A stretch of DNA of 64,000 nt from Pseudomonas rubra (GCF_028656935.1 NZ_JAMDGZ010000043.1:98651-162650); one strand, 5' to 3'; positions 20,802 to 29,298 are shown, counted from the first letter of the stretch. Made by a program: numbers and translations. Notes: generated by a model not told the origin, from the letters alone.

Positions 20802-22136
20802 TCAGGCGCTGGTGAGGACGACAGCCTCACGCGGTTGGCTGGCATGCTTGCCCAGGGTCTGGTACAGCGACTGGCCGATCTCCGCGGCACGCACCGGCAG
20901 TACCGACAACAGGGTGTCGCTCAAGCCATGCGAGCCTTCACAGAAGCCCTGCAGGTAAACGGCGGCGTTGAGCTGGGGGGTGCTCAGGGCGCGGTAATTG
21001 CGGTCGACCTCGAAGTCTTGCAGGTGATGCTGCAGCGGCGCCAGCAGTTCGCGGTGGGAGCGACGCTCATAGCCGGTGGCGAGAATTACCGCATCGTAGC
21101 GATGGGTCTGTTCGACATCGGTGGCCAGGTCGCGCAGGGTCAGCTCGATGCCTTCGGCGGTGCTGGCCACCGCTTCGATCTGGCGACGGCAGAGGACCGA
21201 ATGACGGAACTGGTGCGCGACTTTCTGCCGATAGAGGATGCCGTAGATGCGCTCGAGCAGGTCGATGTCCACCACCGAGTAGTTGGTGTTGTGATACTCC
21301 TCGATCAACTTGGCGCGCTCGCTTTGCGGCTGGTTGAACACAAGGTCCGTGTAGTTGGGGGCGAACACTTCGTTGACGAACGGGCTGTCATCGGCCGGTT
21401 TCAGGGCCGAGGCGCGCAGGATCATGTCGACCTTGACCGACGGGTAGCTGTCGTTGAGGTCGATGAAGGCTTCGGCCGCGCTTTGCCCGGAGCCGACGAT
21501 GGCTATGCGCATCGGCTCGCCCTTGGCGCACGGCAGTTGCGCAAGGCTGTTCAGGTACTGGGAGTGGTGGAACACCCGAGGGTCGCCCTTGAACGAGGCG
21601 AACGCGGCAGGAATCTTCGGCGTGCCGCCGCTACCGACCACCACCGAGCGTGCCCGGCGCAGGTGCTCCTGGCCGTGCTGGTCACGGGAGATCAGACGCA
21701 GGTGATCGACCTGGCCATCCACCAGCTCAGGTTCCACCCGCAGCACTTCCTCGCCATATACCGCCTGGGTGGCGAAATGGTCCGCGGCCCAGCGCAGGTA
21801 GTCGTTGTACTCCAGGCGGCAGGGGTAGAAGGTGCCCAGGTTGATGAAGTCGACCAGGCGTTGCTTCTGGTGCAGGTAGTTGACGAAGCTGTAGGGGCTG
21901 GTGGGATTGCGCAGCGAGACCAGGTCCTTGAGGAAAGAGATCTGCAGTTCGCTCTGGGTCGCCAGGGTGTTGCCGTGCCAGCGGTAGTCAGTCTGTTTGT
22001 CGATGAACAGGGCATCGAGGGCGTGGCCGTTGGTTTCGGCAAGCTCTTCCAGGGCAATGGCCAGGGCCAGGTTGGAAGGGCCGAAGCCAACGCCGATCAG
22101 GTCGTGGATTTTTCCGGAGGATTGGGTCTGGCTCAT
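20802..22136 (-). CDS. pvdA: PvdA, L-ornithine N5-monooxygenase
   Basis: 444 aa, matching PvdA length. It hydroxylates ornithine at N5 with FAD, NADPH and O2 to make the iron-binding hydroxyornithine. Visible motifs are the FAD-binding GVGFGPSNLALA near residue 17, the NADPH-binding GSGQSAAE near 215 and the LATGYERR region near 350 typical of N-hydroxylating monooxygenases. Start 22136 (MSQTQSSG) follows AAGGAA by 9 bases; the open frame extends 23 codons upstream but without a ribosome site. A perfect PvdS box lies about 80 bases upstream and a GC-rich hairpin sits in the leader. pvdE follows 13 bases downstream. Its product is predicted to be loaded by the last adenylation domain of the terminal synthetase. 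No pvdF formyltransferase is seen, which fits the cyclic, non-formylated form. Confidence 0.96.
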   Translation of the reverse strand: MSQTQSSGKIHDLIGVGFGPSNLALAIALEELAETNGHALDALFIDKQTDYRWHGNTLATQSELQISFLKDLVSLRNPTSPYSFVNYLHQKQRLVDFINLGTFYPCRLEYNDYLRWAADHFATQAVYGEEVLRVEPELVDGQVDHLRLISRDQHGQEHLRRARSVVVGSGGTPKIPAAFASFKGDPRVFHHSQYLNSLAQLPCAKGEPMRIAIVGSGQSAAEAFIDLNDSYPSVKVDMILRASALKPADDSPFVNEVFAPNYTDLVFNQPQSERAKLIEEYHNTNYSVVDIDLLERIYGILYRQKVAHQFRHSVLCRRQIEAVASTAEGIELTLRDLATDVEQTHRYDAVILATGYERRSHRELLAPLQHHLQDFEVDRNYRALSTPQLNAAVYLQGFCEGSHGLSDTLLSVLPVRAAEIGQSLYQTLGKHASQPREAVVLTSA

Positions 22137-22163
22137 GGGTGCGGTTCCTTGGGTGGTCGAGTG

Positions 22164-22186
22164 GGGGCGCCTGTAAAGGGCGCCCC
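22164..22186 (-). other. GC-rich hairpin in the pvdA leader
   Basis: Arms GGGGCGCC and GGCGCCCC (8 bp, + strand 22164-22171 and 22179-22186) around a 7-nt loop, located between the PvdS box and the pvdA ribosome site. It is predicted to form in the pvdA 5' UTR, about 28 bases before the start codon. Confidence 0.55.
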
Positions 22187-22212
22187 GGATCCTGCGCAAG
22201 TACACCGATAGA

Positions 22213-22236
22213 ACGAGCCTTGGAACTGAGAATTTA
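22213..22236 (-). promoter_or_regulatory. PvdS iron-starvation box for pvdA-pvdE
   Basis: On the - strand the sequence reads TAAAT, exactly 16 bases, CGT, the consensus for the extracytoplasmic sigma factor PvdS. The CGT half lies 77 bases upstream of the pvdA ATG. The box starts just after the pvdO stop codon. Confidence 0.9.
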
Positions 22237-22250
22237 CCGCTTTTGCATGC

Positions 22251-23117
22251 TCAGAGCTCGCGCGCTACTCGAAAGCCGATCCAGTCGCCGCGGTTGTCCG
22301 GGAGATTGTTGTTACGGTTGCCCGAGCGCGAGAAGATCGGTGCTTCGCCCCAGTCGTTGCCGCGGATCTGCACCAGTTCACAGCCGGCTTGTTTCCAGGC
22401 GCTGCCGTCGCTGGGTGCGCCGACGTAGTCGTCGTGGGTGCAATCAGCGACCCATTCGTAGACGTTGCCATGCATGTCGTAGACGCCAAAGGCATTGGCC
22501 GGGTAGCTGCCCACTGGCGCGGTGAAACTGTAGCCATCCTTGGGACCGTAGACGTTGGCGTGCTGGCTGATTTCGTACTCGGCGTTGGGGTCCAGCGGGA
22601 AGGGGAACGGGCCGCTGCTGCCAGCCCGTGCGCCGTACTCGCGCTCCGCCTCGCTGAGCATGCGGTAGTGCTTGCCCGTCTTTTTTGACAGCCATGCGGC
22701 ATAGGCTTGCACATCGTGGTAGCTCATGCACACGGCCGGCTGCTTGGGGCCTTGCTTGTAGCGCGGTTTGCTGGCCTTGCACTCACGGCCCGGGCGGGTG
22801 TCGCCATCGGCAATCTTTACCCCTGACTCGCGCAGGTAGGCGTCCCACTCGCCGGCGGTGACCTGGTAGCGGCTGATGGCGAAGGGCTTGGCAAAGGTCA
22901 CCTGGTGCAGCGGGCCTTCATCCGGCTGGCGCCCGACTTCGTCATCCGGGGTGCCCATCATGAAACTGCCGGCAGGCAGCACGACCATGTCCGGGCAGGC
23001 CGCCTTGCAGTCGCGAAAGACGCTGCCAGGCGTGTTCGGTGTGTTGCCCGCCAGGGCCGGGAGGCTGCAGCCGGCGAGTAGCGCGGCCAGGGTCAGGTGG
23101 TGCAGGGTACGCGTCAT
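22251..23117 (-). CDS. pvdO: PvdO, periplasmic SUMF1/FGE-like oxidase of pyoverdine maturation
   Basis: 288 aa. The N-terminal signal peptide ends in LAALLAGCSLPALA; LLAGC could serve as a lipobox, so membrane anchoring is possible. The rest is a formylglycine-generating-enzyme-like sulfatase-modifying fold (about residues 38-285) with the family features GSFMMGTPDDEVGRQPDEGP near 52, VSFTAPVGSYPANAFGVYDM-type strand and HGNVYEWVADC near 215, and terminal IGFRVARE. PvdO oxidises dihydropyoverdine to the mature fluorescent chromophore in the periplasm. It ends 14 bases before the pvdA PvdS box and follows pvdN by 13 bases, as the last gene of pvdMNO. Confidence 0.93.
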   Translation of the reverse strand: MTRTLHHLTLAALLAGCSLPALAGNTPNTPGSVFRDCKAACPDMVVLPAGSFMMGTPDDEVGRQPDEGPLHQVTFAKPFAISRYQVTAGEWDAYLRESGVKIADGDTRPGRECKASKPRYKQGPKQPAVCMSYHDVQAYAAWLSKKTGKHYRMLSEAEREYGARAGSSGPFPFPLDPNAEYEISQHANVYGPKDGYSFTAPVGSYPANAFGVYDMHGNVYEWVADCTHDDYVGAPSDGSAWKQAGCELVQIRGNDWGEAPIFSRSGNRNNNLPDNRGDWIGFRVAREL

Positions 23118-23130
23118 AAAAGGGCCTTTA

Positions 23131-24402
23131 TCAGAGTTTCTTGATCAGCAGGGCCATGGCCCGGTCGATTTCCTGTTCGTTGTTGAGCAAGCTTGGGGCA
23201 AAACGAATCACCGGGCCGACGTCGCGCTCCACCGCATCGACCATCACCCGGTTTTGCACCAGGTAGGCGGCAATGGCATCGGCATCGCGTTGCTTGATCC
23301 GGAAGAAGGTAAAGCCCGCCGAATGTTCCGGGCTGCGCGGGGTGACCAGTTCGATGGCCTTGTGCTCGCTCAGGCGCGCTTTGAGCAGGTCGTTCAACTG
23401 GTGGATGCGTACCTGGACATCGGCCTTGCCCAGCTGCAGGTGCAGCTCGAAGGCCTTGCCCAATGCCCAGCGGTGCTCGAAGGCGTGATAGCCGCCGGGG
23501 GTCATGATGGTGGCGAAGTCTTCGTCTTCGGAGAAGGTGGCGAAGGTCGGGGTCAGGTGCTCCATCTTCTGCGAGGCGGCGCAGATGATCCCGGTACCGC
23601 GCGGGCCGAACATCCACTTGTGGGTGCCGGCGATGAAGTAGTCGCACTTGAAGTCGGCGAAGTTGCTGTCCTCGACGCCGAAACCGTGCACGCCATCGAC
23701 CACGTAAAGGATTCGCTGGCTTTCATCGCGACTGCGGTTGTGCTGGCGCACCAGCTCGCCAATCTGCCCGACTGGCAGTTTCACCCCGCTGCCCGAATGC
23801 ACCCAGGTCATGCCCAGTACTCGGGTGTTGGGCTTGATGGCTTTGTCGATGGTGCTTAGCACCTGGTCGGTGGAGATTTGCCAGGGTTGCTCGAACAGGC
23901 GCAGCTTGCGCACCTGGGTGCCTTCGTGGCGTTGACGGAAGGCCAGGGTGTTGTGGGTGGAATAATGTTCGTGTTCGGTGGTCAGGATTTCTTGCCCGGC
24001 ACCGACCTGCAGGCGCCCGTAGATCATGCCCAGGCCTTCGGTGGTGCTGCCGGTCAGGGCGATCTGGCGGGGCTGGACCTGCAGGTAGCGCGCGGCCCAC
24101 TCACGCACCTCGCCTTCGCGCTGCCATTCGTACTGGCTTTCCCAGTCCATGCGGCTGGCCGGGTTGCGGTCGACTTCTGCGCGGTAGTAGTCGATAGCCT
24201 CCTGCACCGGGCGCGGGTGGGCGGTCACCAGGAAATTGGCGAAATGGGCGTAGTCCGGGTCCAGGGGGAACAGCTGGCGCAGGTTACGCCATTTGTCGCT
24301 GCCGGACAGCGGTGCAGCAGGTGTGGCCAGGGCCTGGGGCAGCAAGGGCAGGCTGGCAGCGAACAGGCCGGCCTGCTTGAGAAAGGTACGGCGATCAGTC
24401 AT
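23131..24402 (-). CDS. pvdN: PvdN, Tat-exported PLP enzyme modifying the pyoverdine side chain
   Basis: 423 aa from ATG 24402 (MTDRRTFLKQ). The twin-arginine motif RRTFLK and hydrophobic stretch to about residue 27 indicate Tat export. The body is a class V aminotransferase fold with the PLP lysine in AGTHKWMFGPRG near residue 255 and the aspartate/histidine pocket DGVHGFGV near 232. PvdN converts the chromophore glutamate side chain to a succinamide, an unusual oxidative decarboxylation. The start was chosen because it puts the Tat motif at the N-terminus; a TTG 21 bases upstream overlaps the pvdM stop but is less likely. It lies between pvdM (17 bases) and pvdO (13 bases). Confidence 0.94.
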   Translation of the reverse strand: MTDRRTFLKQAGLFAASLPLLPQALATPAAPLSGSDKWRNLRQLFPLDPDYAHFANFLVTAHPRPVQEAIDYYRAEVDRNPASRMDWESQYEWQREGEVREWAARYLQVQPRQIALTGSTTEGLGMIYGRLQVGAGQEILTTEHEHYSTHNTLAFRQRHEGTQVRKLRLFEQPWQISTDQVLSTIDKAIKPNTRVLGMTWVHSGSGVKLPVGQIGELVRQHNRSRDESQRILYVVDGVHGFGVEDSNFADFKCDYFIAGTHKWMFGPRGTGIICAASQKMEHLTPTFATFSEDEDFATIMTPGGYHAFEHRWALGKAFELHLQLGKADVQVRIHQLNDLLKARLSEHKAIELVTPRSPEHSAGFTFFRIKQRDADAIAAYLVQNRVMVDAVERDVGPVIRFAPSLLNNEQEIDRAMALLIKKL

Positions 24403-24419
24403 GTCGGGTGATGTCCGGC

Positions 24420-25787
24420 TCAAGGCATTGAGGTGCTGGCAACGGGCTGGGCGGCTTTTTGCACCTGCTCCCAGACACGCAGGAAGTTGCCGGCCCAGAG
24501 CTTGGTGATATCTGCCTCCGAGTAGCCGCGGCTGAGCAGTTCGGCGGTAATGTTGCGAATCTCGCTGACGTCCTTGAAGCCGTCGAGGCCGCCGCCGTCG
24601 TTGAAGTCGGAGCTGAGGCCGACGTGGTCGATGCCGACCTTTTTCACCGTGTAGTCGATGGCATCGACCAGGTCTTTGAGGCCCGCCTTGGGTTCCTCTT
24701 CAAGGATGCCGTAAAGGCTGCCGGCGTACTCACCAAAGCGTGCCTCAGGCCAGATGGCGATCACCGCGTCGCCGGGCATCAGCGCGTTGGTCAGGCCCTG
24801 TAGCGGTTGCAGGTCGAAACGCACGCGCAGGGCTTCGAGCTTGTCCAGGGTCGGTTTGCTCAGGGGCTTTAAGTACTGGCCGAAGCCGACCACCTGGATC
24901 ACGCCGCCACTGTCCTTGATCAGTTGCATTTCCTTGTCACTGAGGTTGCGCGCAATATCCACCAGGGCCCGCGGCGCCGAGTGCGAGGCCACGATCGGCG
25001 CCCGGCTCAGGCGCGCGACGTCTTCCAGGGCCAGGGTCGACATCTGTGATACATCGATAATTACCCCCAGTTCATTGAGGCGCTTGACCGCCTGTTCGCC
25101 CAGCGGGGACAGACCGCCTAGGGCATCGGCGGTGTCATTGAAGAACGGCAGCGGGCGCGAGGAGTCGGCCCAGTCGTTGTTGCCGGTGTAGCTGAAGCCG
25201 AACATGCGCATGCCGCGCTTGGCCCACAGGTCCAGTTGCGTCAGGTCATGGCCGAGCGGGTAGGCGTTGAGCATGCTGATGAACACGGCGAACTTGCCTT
25301 CGCCATTGAGGCGGCGGAAGTCATCCGGGGTGTAGGCAATGCCCACCTGGTTGGGGAAGTCGCGGACCATGTTGCTGATGATCTTGTAGCGGACTTCCTG
25401 CTGGTGCCGAGCTTCATCGACAAAGCCCGGGGTAGGGCGGTGCGGGGCGTTGGGACCGTTCCACAGCTCCGGCCAGCCGAAGATGGTCAGGGCCGCGCCG
25501 GACAACCGCCCCTGGCCGGCCTTGACCAGGTCGAACTGGCCGCTGCCGTTCTTGTCCACTTCATTGCCGGCGCTGCCAAAATCCAGCGGCACGGTGATAT
25601 GGCTGTCGAACGACAGCATGTGCTCATGCAGGGCATTGGCTTGCTCGACGATCTGCCGCGGGTAGCCGGCTTGCGGCTGGACGTACAGGTAACCGGCAAT
25701 GCCGGCGCCCAGGGCCACCGCCAGGGCAAGCGGCAGGCCGATGTATAGGGCTTTGCGGGATCGGGTCTTGGTCTTGGTCATTGCCAT
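24420..25787 (-). CDS. pvdM: PvdM, periplasmic membrane-anchored dipeptidase homologue
   Basis: 455 aa from ATG 25787 (MAMTKTK); ATG 25781 is nearly as good. A single N-terminal membrane segment (about residues 14-36, ALYIGLPLALAVALGAG) should anchor it in the inner membrane facing the periplasm. The rest is a renal-dipeptidase (M19) fold: FDSHITV near 60 with the metal HxD region altered to DSH, IIDVSQMS near 265, ASHSAPRAL near 292, and DHVGLSSDFNDG near 405. PvdM is needed for periplasmic oxidation of ferribactin together with PvdP, which is not in the window. It is the first gene of pvdMNO, behind a perfect PvdS box. Confidence 0.92.
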   Translation of the reverse strand: MAMTKTKTRSRKALYIGLPLALAVALGAGIAGYLYVQPQAGYPRQIVEQANALHEHMLSFDSHITVPLDFGSAGNEVDKNGSGQFDLVKAGQGRLSGAALTIFGWPELWNGPNAPHRPTPGFVDEARHQQEVRYKIISNMVRDFPNQVGIAYTPDDFRRLNGEGKFAVFISMLNAYPLGHDLTQLDLWAKRGMRMFGFSYTGNNDWADSSRPLPFFNDTADALGGLSPLGEQAVKRLNELGVIIDVSQMSTLALEDVARLSRAPIVASHSAPRALVDIARNLSDKEMQLIKDSGGVIQVVGFGQYLKPLSKPTLDKLEALRVRFDLQPLQGLTNALMPGDAVIAIWPEARFGEYAGSLYGILEEEPKAGLKDLVDAIDYTVKKVGIDHVGLSSDFNDGGGLDGFKDVSEIRNITAELLSRGYSEADITKLWAGNFLRVWEQVQKAAQPVASTSMP

Positions 25788-25862
25788 CTCGACGCTGGGC
25801 TGATCGGAACGGCTTGCCCGGTGCACGGGTGTGCCGGGGGCAAAGCGCGGGTATCAGGAGGG

Positions 25863-25886
25863 ACGAATGGCGTGCCGGCAAATTTA
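25863..25886 (-). promoter_or_regulatory. PvdS iron-starvation box for pvdMNO
   Basis: The - strand reads TAAAT, exactly 16 bases, CGT. It is 76-99 bases upstream of the pvdM start, in the divergent space shared with the coiled-coil protein gene at 25967. Confidence 0.9.
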
Positions 25887-25966
25887 TCCAGAGGCCCGGC
25901 TGGCTCAAGTTTGCGCCTGTTCAGCCGATAGCCCGGTTACCCCAACACCATCAGGACGATAGAAAC

Positions 25967-26410
25967 ATGGCAGGATTTAGCGCCGTATCCATCAACGGGA
26001 CCCCTTTGAACAGCGCCATCAACACCGGCATTACCATTACCGGTCAAGACAAGCAGGCTGAGCTTGAGGCAACAGGCGCGCTTGGCGTCGATCTGTCCAA
26101 GTTGCGTGATAACGGCAAGACCGAAGAGGCCAAGGAAAGCGAAGAGGCTAGCGGTGAACCGCCACACATCAAGCAAATGCGCGAGATGATCAAGAAACTG
26201 CAAAAGCAGTTGGCCGAGGCGGAGAAGCGTTTGCAGGAAATCATGTCCCGTGACATGGAGCCGACCCTCAAGACTTCGGCTGTCTCTGCCGCGCAAGCTG
26301 CAGTGGGTGCGATCTCAGGGGCACTCGCAAACGCCACGGCGGCGCTGCTCAAGGCGCTGACCGAAGTCGGTGGCAACAGCTCGGGCGCATTGGTCGACAC
26401 CAGCGCCTGA
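25967..26410 (+). CDS. hypothetical coiled-coil, Ala-rich protein divergent from pvdM
   Basis: 147 aa, not recognised. ATG 25967 follows AGGACG by about 8 bases. The N-terminal third is polar and low in hydrophobics (MAGFSAVSINGTPLNSAINT). A charged middle (about residues 60-92, HIKQMREMIKKLQKQLAEAE) is a confident coiled coil. The C-terminal 45 residues are Ala/Thr/Ser-rich and amphipathic (VSAAQAAVGAISGALANATA), ending ALVDTSA. There is no signal peptide. The gene shares its upstream region with pvdM and ends at a strong terminator. An unstructured start, a central coiled coil and an Ala-rich helix resemble secreted helper or surface proteins, but no function is claimed. Codon use is normal for the genome. 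Confidence 0.75.
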   Translation: MAGFSAVSINGTPLNSAINTGITITGQDKQAELEATGALGVDLSKLRDNGKTEEAKESEEASGEPPHIKQMREMIKKLQKQLAEAEKRLQEIMSRDMEPTLKTSAVSAAQAAVGAISGALANATAALLKALTEVGGNSSGALVDTSA

Positions 26411-26413
26411 GGT

Positions 26414-26449
26414 AAAAAAAGGGCCTGTGCATGCACAGGCCTTTTTTTT
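26414..26449. terminator. bidirectional terminator between coiled-coil gene and pbpG
   Basis: Near-perfect palindrome: A-run, GGCCTGTGC / GCACAGGCC stem, then a run of eight Ts on the + strand. It serves the two convergent genes. Confidence 0.93.
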
Positions 26450-27384
26450 CAGTCCGCCAGCTGGCGGTTCTGCGTGCGCTCGGACTTGTAGCGCATGGCC
26501 ACCGCCGGTGCCGGCTTGGTGCTGCCGGTTTCCAGCCACTGGCGCATGCGGCTGGCGTCGGCAAAGTGGGTGTACTTGCCGAAGGCATCGAGAATCACCA
26601 TGGCCACCGGGCGGTTGTCCATTTTGGTCAACAGCACCAGGCAGTGGCCGGCATCGTTGGTGAAGCCGGTCTTGGTCAGCTTGATGTCCCAATTGCTCTT
26701 GTTGACCAGGTGGTCGGTGTTGCGAAAGCCCAGGGTGTAGTTGGGTTTACGAAACGCCACGGTCTGCTCGCGGGTGGTGCTCAATTGGCTCAGCAGCGGG
26801 TAGTTGCGTGCAGCCATCAGCAACTTGCTCAGATCGCGAGCGGTGGAGACGTTGCTGGTCGAAAGCCCGGTTGGCTCCACATAGCGGGTATGGCTCATGC
26901 CCAGCGCCCGGGCCTTGGCGTTCATCGCCTTGATGAAGGCGTTGTAGCCTCCCGGGTAGTTGTGCGCCAGGGTCGAGGCGGCGCGGTTCTCCGAGGACAT
27001 CAGGGTGATCAGCAGCATGTCCTTGCGGTTGAGCTGGCTGCCCAGCTTGACTCGCGAATACACCCCTTTCATTTCCTTGTTCTGGGCGATGGTGACCGTG
27101 AGCATCTCGTCCATGTTCTGCTTGGCGTCGAGCACCACCATGCCGGTCATCAGCTTGGTCACCGAGGCGATCGGTACCACCCGATCGGGGTTGTTGGCGT
27201 AGAGCACTTTGTTGGTTTGCAGGTCAATCAGCAGGGCGCTGCCCGAAGCCAGGTGCAACTTGGCGGGATCGCGTTGTTGTTGGGCCGGGGGTTGTGCAGC
27301 AGCGGTCGACGTGACAGTCGCAGTACCTGTGAGCAACAGCAGCAGGCCAAGAATCGATAGGGGAGTTTTCACGTTGAGGCTCAC
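26449..27384 (-). CDS. pbpG: D-alanyl-D-alanine endopeptidase PbpG (PBP7)
   Basis: 311 aa periplasmic penicillin-binding protein. It has a signal peptide (residues 1-30, ending TSTAAA), the SxxK motif SVTK at 74-77 with nucleophile Ser74, the SEN triad at 131-133 and KTGF near 224, the three signatures of the S11 family. PBP7 cleaves the D-Ala-mDAP cross-links of peptidoglycan. The length and TxTGF spacing match PbpG better than the DacA-type carboxypeptidases, which have a longer C-terminal domain and an amphipathic anchor. It is monocistronic, convergent with the coiled-coil gene and divergent from the acetyltransferase at 27589. Confidence 0.92.
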   Translation of the reverse strand: MSLNVKTPLSILGLLLLLTGTATVTSTAAAQPPAQQQRDPAKLHLASGSALLIDLQTNKVLYANNPDRVVPIASVTKLMTGMVVLDAKQNMDEMLTVTIAQNKEMKGVYSRVKLGSQLNRKDMLLITLMSSENRAASTLAHNYPGGYNAFIKAMNAKARALGMSHTRYVEPTGLSTSNVSTARDLSKLLMAARNYPLLSQLSTTREQTVAFRKPNYTLGFRNTDHLVNKSNWDIKLTKTGFTNDAGHCLVLLTKMDNRPVAMVILDAFGKYTHFADASRMRQWLETGSTKPAPAVAMRYKSERTQNRQLAD

Positions 27385-27588
27385 TAAAAGTTGGTATGTT
27401 GTTGGCTGTGCAAGGGTTTTCCCCCAAAGACCCTTGCATTCTGGAGTATGGCCCAGATCCTGTCGATTGCCCCGTATCGGTTGGGCGAAACATGAAAAAA
27501 AATTAATCCTGTGTCAATCCTGTACCAATTTCAGGGTGCGTATTTGCTATTGTCGTGCCTTTACCTTGGTCAACTGGACGACCTCTTC

Positions 27589-28011
27589 ATGACAGCCCAC
27601 ATCGAGTTCACCTGCAGCCCCAGCGAGCAGCAACGCGAAGCAATCCTCAAGCCACTACGCGCCCACAACATCAGCCAAGCCGGTGAGCCACAGTTGCAAA
27701 CCTTTGCCTGGTCGCTGCGCGATCCGCACAGCGGCGAAGCCAGTGGTGGCTTGTATGGCAAGATCTCTTCTGGCTGGATGTTCATCGAACTGCTGGCCGT
27801 GCCCGAATCCCTGCGTGGTCACGGGCTGGGGCGCGATTTGATGGCCCTGGCCGAGGCCAGGGCGCGCGAAGCAGGTTGTCTCGGTATCTGGCTGGACACC
27901 TTCAGCTTTCAGGCGCCAGCGTTTTACCGCAAGCTTGGGTTCACGGTGTTTGGTGAGCTGGCCGACTATCCGCCAGGGCATACCCGGTACTTTATGCGCA
28001 AACTGCTCTGA
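27589..28011 (+). CDS. GNAT-family N-acetyltransferase
   Basis: 140 aa from ATG 27589 (MTAHIEFTCSP); the open frame extends 26 codons upstream but those are intergenic in character. The acetyl-CoA loop is seen as LLAVPESLRGHGLGRDLM (about residues 68-85, core RGHGLG), followed by DTFSFQAPAFYRKLGF, the usual GNAT motif B, and TRYFMRK at the end. This subgroup (single-domain, TFSFQA) acetylates small molecules or amines; the substrate is unknown. The ribosome site is weak (TGGACG). Confidence 0.85.
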   Translation: MTAHIEFTCSPSEQQREAILKPLRAHNISQAGEPQLQTFAWSLRDPHSGEASGGLYGKISSGWMFIELLAVPESLRGHGLGRDLMALAEARAREAGCLGIWLDTFSFQAPAFYRKLGFTVFGELADYPPGHTRYFMRKLL

Positions 28012-28089
28012 GTCCGTTGGTCAATGGTCATTACCGATCCATGACCCGATCGGTTCTTAGCGCATGCGCAGCGATGGCCGAGCGCCCAT

Positions 28090-28114
28090 AAAAAGCCCCG
28101 CCAAAAGGCGGGGC
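28090..28114 (-). terminator. Rho-independent terminator downstream of the 60-aa gene
   Basis: Read on the - strand: GCCCCGCC-TTTT-GGCGGGGC followed by TTTTTA. It lies about 45 bases beyond the stop of the small gene at 28159 and supports that gene as a real transcript. Confidence 0.88.
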
Positions 28115-28158
28115 AAGGGGCTGTGCGGAGCAACGCACGATAAACGGGTTGGCTGGCC

Positions 28159-28341
28159 TCAGGCGCGCAGGCCGGGGCTTTCGAGGCGGTCGGCGAGGGC
28201 TTGGGCGGCGGGCAACGAGGTCAATGGCCCGGAAATTGCCTCGCCATTGCGCACCAGGTACCAGCAGGCCAGCAGGCCCAGCTCCCTGAGCGAGGTGGGG
28301 ACGGCACTGCCGATGACGGACATGATGTTGATAGGGGACAT
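28159..28341 (-). CDS. small hypothetical protein, 60 aa
   Basis: 60 aa, unrecognised. It is supported by a textbook ribosome site (AGGAGG seven bases before ATG 28341) and a strong terminator just downstream. The sequence is moderately hydrophobic at the N-terminus (MSPINIMSVIGSAVP, then LGLLACWYLV) and has a C-terminal stretch SLPAAQALADRLESP resembling a short helix. No signal peptide or membrane helix is convincing. The WYLVRNGEAISGP segment resembles a GYF-like 'display' strand, but this is a guess. It is monocistronic and divergent from the AroE-like gene. Confidence 0.7.
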   Translation of the reverse strand: MSPINIMSVIGSAVPTSLRELGLLACWYLVRNGEAISGPLTSLPAAQALADRLESPGLRA

Positions 28342-28471
28342 GTGGGGTTCCTCCTGCGAATCATGGGCCTACCTTAACGGCCAGGGCGTCGCGGTTGAAA
28401 TCAACCGGCTTGATAGTGATCATCATCACCATGCTTGGGCATAATGCCGGTTCGCTCGCAGGGAGAAGGCA

Positions 28472-29290
28472 ATGACTACTGTTCCAGGCAAAGACACCGT
28501 ACTGTGCATCTCGCTGGCCGGGCGCCCCGGCACCTTTGGCGTGCGTTTTCATAACCATCTGTACCAGCAGTTGGGGCTCGATTACTACTACAAGGCCATG
28601 ACCACCCAGGACCTGCCTGCGGCGATTGCCGGCATTCGCGCACTCGGCATTCGCGGCTGTGGCGTGTCGATGCCTTACAAGGAAGCCTGCATGGCCCTGG
28701 TCGATGAGATCGACCCGTCAGCGGCGGCGATCGAGTCGATCAATACCATCGTCAACAGCAACGGCCAGCTGAAGGCCTACAACACGGATTACCTGGCGGT
28801 GCGGCAGTTACTGGCACAGCATCGGATCAATCCGTCCACGGCCTTTGCCCTGCGCGGCAGCGGCGGCATGGCCAAGGCGGTGGCCAGCGCTTTGCGTGAT
28901 GCTGGTTTCACCCAAGGCATTATCGTCGCCCGCAATGAACAGGCCGGCCGGCAACTGGCCGACAGCTGCGGGTATCGCTGGCAGGCGCAGTTGGGCGATG
29001 TGTGCCCGCCGATGCTGGTGAATGTCACGCCGATCGGCATGGCCGGTGGGGTCGAGGCTGATCAGCTGGCGTTCACGCCAGAGGCGATTGCGGCGGCGCA
29101 GCAGGTGTTCGATGTGGTGGCGATGCCTTCGCAGACGCCGTTGATCGTCGAGGCCCAGCGCTTGGGCAAGCCGGTGATCACCGGGCTTGAGGTGATTGCC
29201 TTGCAGGCACTGGAGCAGTTTGTGCTGTACACCGGGGTGCGGCCGAGCGATGAGCAGGTGGCGCGGGCGGTGGCGTTTGCCCGTGGTTAG
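28472..29290 (+). CDS. shikimate 5-dehydrogenase-like (AroE family) oxidoreductase
   Basis: 272 aa with the two-domain AroE fold. The catalytic lysine (GVSMPYKEAC, about residue 68) and the aspartate of NTDYLAV (about 106) are kept. The NADP(H) loop is GSGGMAKAV near 129 and a C-terminal GLEVIALQALEQF region binds substrate. However, the canonical N-terminal shikimate-binding SKSxSPxxHN reads GRPGTFGVRFHN here, so the two serines that hold the shikimate carboxylate are missing. It is therefore probably an AroE paralogue (compare the YdiB / quinate and SdhL groups) acting on another substrate. The start at 28472 follows GGGAGAAGGCA. Isolated gene, followed by a REP pair. Confidence 0.82.
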   Translation: MTTVPGKDTVLCISLAGRPGTFGVRFHNHLYQQLGLDYYYKAMTTQDLPAAIAGIRALGIRGCGVSMPYKEACMALVDEIDPSAAAIESINTIVNSNGQLKAYNTDYLAVRQLLAQHRINPSTAFALRGSGGMAKAVASALRDAGFTQGIIVARNEQAGRQLADSCGYRWQAQLGDVCPPMLVNVTPIGMAGGVEADQLAFTPEAIAAAQQVFDVVAMPSQTPLIVEAQRLGKPVITGLEVIALQALEQFVLYTGVRPSDEQVARAVAFARG

Positions 29291-29298
29291 CGAGTAGG

